Assembly (NCBI RefSeq): GCF_022436705.1
Contig: NZ_JAKUHT010000003.1
Location: 124,001 to 188,000 of the forward strand
Reading direction: 5' to 3'
Length of the DNA stretch: 64,000 nucleotides
Source: Nocardioides sp. CFH 31398
GTDB taxonomy: Bacteria > Actinomycetota > Actinomycetes > Propionibacteriales > Nocardioidaceae
Made by a program: the position numbers and the translations under genes. Below the pieces are notes generated by a model. The model was not told the DNA's origin, made no database searches, and saw nothing but the letters and a program-made list of their open reading frames with translations. Shown here piece after piece: positions 58,079-64,000 of the stretch. The stretch's first letter is position 1. Each line of letters starts with the position of its first letter.

Positions 58079-58746
58079 GAGGAGGCTCCTTCCTGGTGGT
58101 GGGCGAGGACGGTGGCGACGAGGTCCCGAGCGCGCGCGTCGATCTCGTCGCGGATCGCGCGCACCTCGTCGAGGGGACGGCCCGCCGGGTCGGCGAGGTC
58201 CCAGTCGAGGTACGTCCGTCCGGGGTAGATCGGGCAGGCGTCGCCGCAGCCCATGGTGACGACCACGTCGGCGGCACGGACCACGTCGTCGGTCAGGGGC
58301 TTCGGGAAGGCGTCGGCGAGGTCGATCCCCAGCTCGCCCATGACGGCGACCACCTCGGGGCCGACCTCGGCCGCGGGCTGCGAGCCGGCCGATCGCACGT
58401 GGACGCTGCCGGCGGCGTGGCGGTCGATGAGCGCGGCCGCCATCTGCGAGCGTCCGGCGTTCTGCTCGCACACGAGCAGCACCTCCGGCACGTCGCGCGC
58501 GATGCTGCCCTGGTGCTGGGCCAGAGCGGTGAGCCGCTCGCGGGCGAAGGTCTCGGCGAGCACCGGCAGGAAGGCCGTGAGCCTCGACGTCCGGCGCAGT
58601 GCGGCGTAGGACTCGAACAGGTAGCGCTCGATCGTCTCCGGCGCGAAGTGCCCGGTGAACCGCTCCGCGAGCCGGGTCCCGGCGTCGTGGAGCAGCTGAC
58701 GCGGATCCTCCACGCCCGGCATCGGGCCGGGTCCGGACGTCGTCAC
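58075..58746 (-). CDS. arsC: Arsenate reductase ArsC with N-terminal helical domain
   Basis: A 223-residue protein. Residues ~10-85 form an actinobacterial three-helix domain (RLAERFTGHFAPETIERYLFESYAAL), then the LMW-phosphatase ArsC fold with P-loop VCEQNAGRSQMAAAL near 92-106, VVTMGCGDACPIYPG near 161-175 and DWDLADPAG near 182-190. In such genomes ArsC is recycled by mycothiol/mycoredoxin or thioredoxin. It lies in the arsM-acr3-arsC-arsC operon with 4-bp overlaps on both sides. Confidence 0.9.
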   Translation of the reverse strand: MTTSGPGPMPGVEDPRQLLHDAGTRLAERFTGHFAPETIERYLFESYAALRRTSRLTAFLPVLAETFARERLTALAQHQGSIARDVPEVLLVCEQNAGRSQMAAALIDRHAAGSVHVRSAGSQPAAEVGPEVVAVMGELGIDLADAFPKPLTDDVVRAADVVVTMGCGDACPIYPGRTYLDWDLADPAGRPLDEVRAIRDEIDARARDLVATVLAHHQEGASS

Positions 58747-59852
58747 GGGCGGACCTCCTGATCGGCCGGGCCTGGCGCGGGTCGCAGGCGCAGGGCGACG
58801 TAGACGAGCGCGACGAGGACGGGCACCTCGATCAGCGGGCCGACGACGCCGGCGAGCGCCTGGCCGGAGGTGACGCCGAAGGTCCCGATCGCCACGGCGA
58901 TGGCGAGCTCGAAGTTGTTGCCGGCGGCGGTGAACGCGAGCGTCGCCGTCCGGGGGTAACCCAGGCCCAACCGCGACCCGGTCGCCCAGGAGACGGCGAA
59001 CATCACCAGGAAGTAGGCGAGCAGCGGCAGCGCGATCCGGGCGACGTCGAGCGGCTGGGAGGTGATCGCCTCACCCTGCAGGGCGAACAGCATGACGATC
59101 GTGAACAGCAGGCCGTAGAGGGCGAGCGGGCCGATCCTGGGCAGGAACCGCTCCTCGTACCAGTCCCGCCCACGGGTCCGCTCCCCCACGACGCGGGTCA
59201 GGTAGCCGGCGGCCAGCGGGATGCCCAGGAAGACCAGGACGCTGCCCGCGATCGCGACCACCGAGAAGTCGGCGGAGGTGGTGGGAAGGCCCAGCCAGCC
59301 GGGGAGGACCTGCAGGTAGAACCAGCCCAGACCGGCGAACGCGAGGATCTGGAAGACGGAGTTCAGCGCGACCAGCACGGCCGCCGCCTCCCGGTCGCCG
59401 CACGCCAGGTCGTTCCAGATCAGCACCATGGCGATGCACCGCGCCAGGCCGACGATGACCAGGCCGGTGCGGTACTCCGGGAGGTCGGGCAGCAGCAGCC
59501 AGGCCAGCGCGAACATCAGCGCGGGCCCCACCAGCCAGTTCAGCACCAGCGAGGCGGCCAGCAGCCGCCGGTCGGCGGTCACCCGCGAGGTCTCGGAGTA
59601 CCGCACCTTCGCGAGCACCGGATACATCATCAGCAGCAGGCCGAGGGCGATGGGCAGGGACACCGACCCGATCTCCACCGCCTCGAGGGCCTCGTCCAGC
59701 CCCGGCACCAGGCGGCCCAGCGCGAGGCCGAGGAGCATGGCCGCGACGATCCAGACCGGCAGGAACCGGTCGAGCGTCGAGAGACGGGCGGCCACGCGCT
59801 CCTGGCCCGGTCCACCCGCCCGGGAGGCACGGGCCTCGCTCGTGCTGCTCAC
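58743..59852 (-). CDS. ACR3-type arsenite efflux transporter
   Basis: A 369-residue membrane protein with ten probable helices. ACR3 marks are SLPIALGLLLMMYPVLAKVRYSE-like text near 68-90, NWLVGPALMFALAWLLL near 109-125, GLARCIAMVLIWNDLACGD near 137-155 (the conserved Cys essential for arsenite) and FTAAGNNFELAIAVAI near 305-320. It exports As(III), made by ArsC. A ~30-residue charged N-terminus precedes helix 1. GTG start overlapping the methyltransferase stop. Confidence 0.93.
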   Translation of the reverse strand: MSSTSEARASRAGGPGQERVAARLSTLDRFLPVWIVAAMLLGLALGRLVPGLDEALEAVEIGSVSLPIALGLLLMMYPVLAKVRYSETSRVTADRRLLAASLVLNWLVGPALMFALAWLLLPDLPEYRTGLVIVGLARCIAMVLIWNDLACGDREAAAVLVALNSVFQILAFAGLGWFYLQVLPGWLGLPTTSADFSVVAIAGSVLVFLGIPLAAGYLTRVVGERTRGRDWYEERFLPRIGPLALYGLLFTIVMLFALQGEAITSQPLDVARIALPLLAYFLVMFAVSWATGSRLGLGYPRTATLAFTAAGNNFELAIAVAIGTFGVTSGQALAGVVGPLIEVPVLVALVYVALRLRPAPGPADQEVRP

Positions 59853-60631
59853 GCCCCACCCCCGCCGGACCGGACGGCGCGGACGACGGCGGCCGCGGCG
59901 GCGTCGTGCACCCGGTGGGTGGTCTCGATCTCCACCTGCTCCCACCCGGTGGCGGCGAGGGCGCCGCGGAACTCGGCCTCGGTCAGCGCCCCGGCGATGC
60001 AGCCGGTCCAGGCGGCCATGTCCGCCCGGGTGGCGTCGTCCATGTCCTCGTCCGCGACGACGTCCGAGACGGCGAAGCGTCCACCGGGTCGGGTGACCCG
60101 GGCGGCCTCGGCGAGCACGACCCGCTTGTCCGCGGCGAGGTTGATCACGCAGTTCGAGATGACCACGTCGACCGAGCGGTCCGGCAGCGGGACGTCCTCG
60201 AGGTACCCCTCGAGGAACTCGACGTTGTCGACCCCGGCCGCCGCGGCGTTGCGCCGCGCGAGCTCGAGCATCTCGGGAGTCATGTCCAGGCCGTAGACCC
60301 GTCCCGACGGGCCGACCCGCCGGGCCGAGATGAGGACGTCGCCGCCGGCGCCGGACCCCAGGTCGAGGACCACCTCGCCCTCCGCGAGGCGGGCGACGGC
60401 CGTCGGGACGCCGCACCCGAGGGACGCCTCGATCGCGGACGCCGTCCCCTCGTCACGCCCGCCGGCCTCGTCGTCGTACAAACCGGAGCCGAACACCGTG
60501 ACCCCGTCCCGCTCGGTGGTGTCGTAGGGGTCGGCGACCGTCTCGCAGCACGCGGCCCCCGCCGCGCCGGCGTACCTCGCCCGCACCGTCTCGCGCAGGG
60601 CCTCCGGCGTCCTGCCGTCCGTCGCTGCCAT
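59849..60631 (-). CDS. arsM: Arsenite S-adenosylmethionine methyltransferase
   Basis: A 260-residue class I methyltransferase. SAM motif VVLDLGSGAGGDVLISARRVGP near 88-109, and arsenic-binding cysteines in SLGCGVP (about 73), ISNCVIN (about 161) and WTGCIAGAL (about 212); CC at 28-29 is extra. This Cys set marks ArsM, which methylates As(III) to volatile or less toxic forms. It is the first gene of the minus-strand ars operon, divergent from arsR across two operator-like sites. Confidence 0.92.
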   Translation of the reverse strand: MAATDGRTPEALRETVRARYAGAAGAACCETVADPYDTTERDGVTVFGSGLYDDEAGGRDEGTASAIEASLGCGVPTAVARLAEGEVVLDLGSGAGGDVLISARRVGPSGRVYGLDMTPEMLELARRNAAAAGVDNVEFLEGYLEDVPLPDRSVDVVISNCVINLAADKRVVLAEAARVTRPGGRFAVSDVVADEDMDDATRADMAAWTGCIAGALTEAEFRGALAATGWEQVEIETTHRVHDAAAAAVVRAVRSGGGGA

Positions 60632-60650
60632 GGTCCTCCTCGGTCGTGGT

Positions 60651-60701
60651 TCGACGTCTGTCGATGCAGCAACTCTGGCGCGCTGATTCGAGATCTGTCA
60701 A
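60651..60701. promoter_or_regulatory. Two ArsR-type operator-like sites between arsM and arsR
   Basis: TCGAC-GTCT-GTCGA (60651-60664, perfect dyad) and TCGAG-ATCT-GTCAA (60688-60701, one arm imperfect) are 37 bp apart and align as a direct repeat (TTCGANNTCTGTCRAT). They cover the 79-bp divergent gap; the second lies just before the arsR ATG. Spacing and symmetry fit ArsR dimers repressing both transcripts. Confidence 0.65.
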
Positions 60702-60710
60702 TATGCCTGC

Positions 60711-61055
60711 ATGCCCACCGTCGTGCAGCCCGTCGCGGACGACCTCCTGTCGGAGGCGTCCTGCTGCCCGCCGGGCGGCGCAGGCCTCGACGCGGACGAC
60801 GCCTCGGCCGTCGCGGCCGTGCTCAAGGCCCTGGGCGACCCGGTGCGCCTGCGCCTCTACTCACGCATCGCGGCGGCCTCGCCCGCCGCGGTCTGCGTCT
60901 GCGACATCGACGACGTCGGGGTCTCGCAGCCCACGGTGTCCCACCACCTCCGCAAGCTGCGCGAAGCGGGGCTGATCGACTGCGAGCGACGCGGCACCTG
61001 GGTGCACTACTGGCTCGTCGCGGGTGCGACGGACGCCGCGCGCGCCGTGCTCTGA
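60711..61055 (+). CDS. arsR: ArsR-family arsenite-responsive repressor
   Basis: A 114-residue winged-helix repressor. ALGDPVRLRLYSRIAA near 40-55, metal motif AVCVCDIDDVG near 60-70 (Cys62 and Cys64, the ELCVCDL-type site of alpha-3), recognition helix SQPTVSHHLRKLREAGLI near 72-89 and wing RRGTWVHYWL. A further CC pair lies at 18-19 and may add the third thiol. It would leave DNA when arsenite binds. Divergent from the arsM operon. Confidence 0.92.
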   Translation: MPTVVQPVADDLLSEASCCPPGGAGLDADDASAVAAVLKALGDPVRLRLYSRIAAASPAAVCVCDIDDVGVSQPTVSHHLRKLREAGLIDCERRGTWVHYWLVAGATDAARAVL

Positions 61056-61071
61056 GACCGGGTCCACAGCA

Positions 61072-61102
61072 GGTCCGGCCTCCGCCGCGGACCCGCCGGA
61101 CC
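61072..61102. terminator. Hairpin between converging arsR and cobF
   Basis: GGTCCGGC (61072-61079) pairs perfectly with GCCGGACC (61095-61102) over a 15-nt loop, 16 bp after the arsR stop. The 85-bp gap has no other feature. Confidence 0.6.
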
Positions 61103-61140
61103 AGCGGGTGGGAGTCGTCGTGGGGAGCGACCCCGCTCGC

Positions 61141-61896
61141 TCACCCCGTGGAGGACGGCGACCGCACCAGGTAGGTGTCCAGCACCCATCCCGCCCGACG
61201 ACGCACCTCGTCCCGCGCCGAGCGCAGGTCCTCGGCCACCGCGGGCAGCCGACCCGAGACCAGCCGCTCGGACGACGTCTGCAGATTTGCCCCCCACCAG
61301 ATCGACCACCCGTCCAGCCTCGTCAGCACCGGCGGGGCCAGGCAGGTGAGGTCTCCGTCGAGCATGACGACCACCGCCGACTGCCCGACCAGGTCGCGCT
61401 CCAGCCTGCGACCGGTCGTGACGAGCACGGGCTCGCCGATCGCGTGCAGCACCACGCCGTGGCGCGCCGCCAGCAGGGACGGGGCCGCGACGCCCGGCTC
61501 GACCTGCAGGGCGGCGCCCCGGCGCCGGGCGAGCTCACCCAGGATCCGCACGTGGGAGTCGTAGAGCGACGGGTCGCCCCAGACCAGCCACGCCGGGTCC
61601 CCGGCCCGGGCGGCCACCGCCTCCTCCCACCGCGCCAGCCGGGCGGCGTGCCACTCCGCGACGGACCCCCGGTAGTCGCCCTCCCCTGAGCGCGGCGGGT
61701 CGACCACCTCGACGAGCTCGAGGCCGAACGTGCGGCAGACCTCGGCGCGGACGGCCAGGAGCTGGTCCCCCTGGCCGCCGGGGCGGTGCTTGCGCGGCGC
61801 GACGACGTATGACGACGCCGCCAGCGCCCGGGCTGCCGCGGGGGTGAGGTGGTCGGGGCCCATGCCCATCCCGACCACGCGGATCGTGGTGGTCAC
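61141..61896 (-). CDS. cobF: Precorrin-6A synthase (deacetylating) CobF
   Basis: A 251-residue SAM-dependent tetrapyrrole methylase: IRVVGMGMGPDHLTPAAARAL near 5-25, WLVWGDPSLYDS near 103-114 (the GDP motif) and VEPGVAAPSLLAA near 131-143. CobF methylates C1 of precorrin-5 and removes acetate in the aerobic cobalamin route. It begins 7 bp after the cobN stop and is co-transcribed with it. Confidence 0.9.
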   Translation of the reverse strand: MTTTIRVVGMGMGPDHLTPAAARALAASSYVVAPRKHRPGGQGDQLLAVRAEVCRTFGLELVEVVDPPRSGEGDYRGSVAEWHAARLARWEEAVAARAGDPAWLVWGDPSLYDSHVRILGELARRRGAALQVEPGVAAPSLLAARHGVVLHAIGEPVLVTTGRRLERDLVGQSAVVVMLDGDLTCLAPPVLTRLDGWSIWWGANLQTSSERLVSGRLPAVAEDLRSARDEVRRRAGWVLDTYLVRSPSSTG

Positions 61897-61903
61897 CGAC
61901 GGC

Positions 61904-64000
61904 TCAGCGGTCCTCGAGGTCGCCCTCGAGGTCGAGGTAGACCTCCTGCATCCGCGCCAGCAGGTCGGCGTCGGGCTCCGCCCACAGGCCCCGCTCGACG
62001 GCCTCGTGCAGCTTCTCGACGATGCCCCGCAGCGCCCACGGGTTCGAGCGGCGCATGAACTCCTGGTTCGTCTCGTCGAGCACGTAGGACTCGGCGAGCT
62101 TCTCGTACATCCAGTCGTGCACGACCCCGGTCGTCGCGTCGAACCCGTAGAGGTAGTCCACGGTCGCCGCCAGCTCGAAGGCCCCCTTGTAGCCGTGGCG
62201 CTGCATCGCGGTGATCCACCGCGGGTTCACCACCCGGGCGCGGAAGACGCGGGTGGTCTCCTCCTGCAGCGTGCGGGTGCGGACGAGGTCGGGCGAGGTC
62301 GAGTCCCCGACGTAGGCCGCCGGCTCGGCGCCGGTCAGCGCGCGCACCGTGGCGACCATGCCGCCGTGGTACTGGTAGTAGTCGTCGGAGTCGGCGATGT
62401 CGTGCTCGCGGGTGTCGATGTTCTTGGCGGCCACCTTCATCCGCCGGTAGTTGGTCCGCATGTCGTCGGCGGCGGGACGACCGTCGAGGTCGCGGCCGTA
62501 GGCGAAACCGCCCCAGGCGGTGTAGACCTCGGCGAGGTCGGCGTCGTCGCGCCAGTTGCCGGACTCCATGAGCTGGAGCATCCCGGCGCCGTACGAGCCG
62601 GGGCGGGAGCCGAAGACGCGGGTGGTGGCGCGCCGCTCGTCGCCGTGCTCGGCCAGGTCGGCCTGCGCGTGGGCGCGCACGAAGTTGTGCGTCGCCGGCT
62701 CGTCGAGGGCCGCGACCATCCGGACGGCGTCGTCGAGCATCTCGACCACGTGCGGGAACGCGTCGCGGAAGAACCCCGAGATGCGGACCGTCACGTCGAC
62801 CCGCGGGCGACCCAGCTCCTCGAGGTCGATCACCTCGAGGCGGGAGACCCGCCGCGAGGCCTCGTCCCAGACCGGGCGGACGCCCAGCAGCGCGAGGACC
62901 TCGGCCACGTCGTCGCCGGAGGTCCGCATCGCCGAGGTGCCCCACACCGAGAGCCCCACCGCGGACGGGGGCTCGCCGTGGTCGGCGACGTACCGCTCCA
63001 CCAGCGACGCCGCCATCGCCTGCCCGGTCTCCCACGACAGGCGGCTGGGGACGGCGCGCGGGTCGACGGTGTAGAAGTTGCGGCCGGTCGGCAGCACGTT
63101 GACCAGGCCGCGCAGAGGCGAGCCGGACGGCCCGGCCGGCACGAACCCGCCCTCCAGCGCGTGCAGGACGGCGTCCAGCTCGTCGGTGGTGCGGGCCAGG
63201 CGGGGGACCACGTGCCGCGCCGCGAAGCGCAGCACCCGCTGCACCTCGGGGTCGTCGTGGAGCTCGCCGACGGCGTCGGGGTCCCAGTCGCGGGCCTCCA
63301 TCCCGGCGACCAGGTCGCGGGCGCGGCGCTCGACCTCGTCGACGGCGCCCACCGCCTCGCCGTCCTTCAGGCCCAGGGCGCTGCGCAGGCCGGGCACGGC
63401 CTGCTCCCCGCCGCCCCACACCTGCGTCGCCCGCAGGATGGCGAGCACCAGGTCGACCCGGACCTCGCCGGTGGGTGCCCCGCCGAGCACGTGCAGGCCG
63501 TCGCGGATCTGGGCGTCCTTGATCTCGCAGAGCCAGCCGTCGACGTGCAGCAGGAAGTCGTCGAACTCCTCGTCGTCGGGGCGCTCCTCGAGCCCGAGGT
63601 CGCGGTGCATCTCGGCGGCGTGCATCAGCTGCCAGATCTCCCCGCGGATCGCCGGCAGCTTCGCCGGGTCCATGGCGGCGATGTTGGCGTACTCGTCGAG
63701 CAGCTGCTCGAGCCGGGCGACGTCGCCGTACGTCTCGGCCCGCGCCATCGGCGGGATCAGGTGGTCGACCACGACGGCGTGGGCGCGACGCTTGGCCTGC
63801 GCCCCCTCGCCGGGGTCGTTGACCAGGAACGGGTAGACCAGCGGCAGGTCCGCGATCGCGGCGTCGGTGGCGCAGGACGCCGACAGGGCGGCGTTCTTGC
63901 CCGGCAGCCACTCCATCGACCCGTGCTTGCCGAGGTGGACGACGGCGTGCGCGCCGAAGCCGCCGTCGTCCTCGGTGGCGCGCAGCCAGCGGTAGGCGGC
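61904..64000 (-). CDS. cobN: Cobaltochelatase large subunit CobN, C-terminal part (cut by window end)
   Basis: About 698 residues of the C-terminal half of CobN are visible; the N-terminal half lies beyond the window. Diagnostic text includes HLGKHGSMEWLPGK just inside the edge, LPTGRNFYTVDPRAVPS, GLSVWGTSAMRTSGDD, SGFFRDAFPHVVEMLDDAV, FGSRPGSYGAGMLQLME and NPWALRGIVEKLHEAV near the end. CobN, with CobS and CobT or their ChlID-like replacements, inserts cobalt into hydrogenobyrinate diamide in the aerobic pathway. Followed by cobF. Confidence 0.95.
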   Translation of the reverse strand, partial: AAYRWLRATEDDGGFGAHAVVHLGKHGSMEWLPGKNAALSASCATDAAIADLPLVYPFLVNDPGEGAQAKRRAHAVVVDHLIPPMARAETYGDVARLEQLLDEYANIAAMDPAKLPAIRGEIWQLMHAAEMHRDLGLEERPDDEEFDDFLLHVDGWLCEIKDAQIRDGLHVLGGAPTGEVRVDLVLAILRATQVWGGGEQAVPGLRSALGLKDGEAVGAVDEVERRARDLVAGMEARDWDPDAVGELHDDPEVQRVLRFAARHVVPRLARTTDELDAVLHALEGGFVPAGPSGSPLRGLVNVLPTGRNFYTVDPRAVPSRLSWETGQAMAASLVERYVADHGEPPSAVGLSVWGTSAMRTSGDDVAEVLALLGVRPVWDEASRRVSRLEVIDLEELGRPRVDVTVRISGFFRDAFPHVVEMLDDAVRMVAALDEPATHNFVRAHAQADLAEHGDERRATTRVFGSRPGSYGAGMLQLMESGNWRDDADLAEVYTAWGGFAYGRDLDGRPAADDMRTNYRRMKVAAKNIDTREHDIADSDDYYQYHGGMVATVRALTGAEPAAYVGDSTSPDLVRTRTLQEETTRVFRARVVNPRWITAMQRHGYKGAFELAATVDYLYGFDATTGVVHDWMYEKLAESYVLDETNQEFMRRSNPWALRGIVEKLHEAVERGLWAEPDADLLARMQEVYLDLEGDLEDR

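Overview
The window is very GC-rich, nearly every real gene has G or C in third positions, and many genes start with GTG and overlap the previous stop by 4 bp. With the gene set (NDMA-dependent alcohol dehydrogenase, DUF222/HNH protein, HspR-type operator before lon, N-terminally extended ArsC) this points to an actinobacterium, most likely of the Nocardioides type. That placement is inferred from style and content, not from a marker gene.

Layout. 1-5459: an aryl/acyl-CoA block (AMP-forming ligase cut by the window edge, NDP-forming acyl-CoA synthetase, FAD monooxygenase of the salicylyl/anthraniloyl-CoA hydroxylase type, alpha/beta hydrolase, PaaI-like thioesterase). 5674-10270: a complete branched-chain-type ABC importer, probably feeding that block. 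10287-16037: sulfotransferase, GAF/AAA/Fis activator, then VWA-MoxR-NDMA alcohol dehydrogenase. 16217-24705: small stress or housekeeping genes, a RecQ-like helicase, a DUF222/HNH protein, a divergent pair of paralogous SDRs and a lower-GC membrane protein, with a family of repeats just downstream of stop codons. 24786-28846: flavin reductase, P450, VOC protein, and an Old Yellow Enzyme divergent from its MerR regulator.

29357-49788 is the most unusual region. A nine-gene minus-strand operon, every junction overlapping, joins a CrtI-like flavoprotein, a two-protein PEP-synthase-like phosphotransferase (resembling phenylphosphate synthase PpsA/PpsB), a three-protein biotin-dependent carboxylase, a HAD phosphatase, an acetoacetyl-CoA-synthetase-like ligase and an aldehyde dehydrogenase. 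Facing it are two IclR regulators, an HD protein, a P450 with its own ferredoxin and reductase, an SDR and an Asp-nucleophile hydrolase, and then an opposing amidohydrolase. Four perfect dyads of one type (YTTCCR-N5-YGGAAR) sit at the promoters of this region and only there among the places I checked, marking it as one regulon. My reading is oxidation to a ketone, activation by phosphorylation, biotin-dependent carboxylation and CoA activation; the substrate is unknown.

50000-64000: lon with a HAIR-type operator; an MDR oxidoreductase; a persulfide/sulfite block (CstR-like repressor, CstB-like persulfide dioxygenase-rhodanese, rhodanese, TauE exporter, a shortened rhodanese, DUF302) with two GC-palindrome operators; an arsenic block (ArsR, ArsM, Acr3, two ArsC-type proteins); and cobalamin genes cobF and cobN, the latter cut by the window end. 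I saw no tRNA, rRNA, CRISPR array or insertion sequence.
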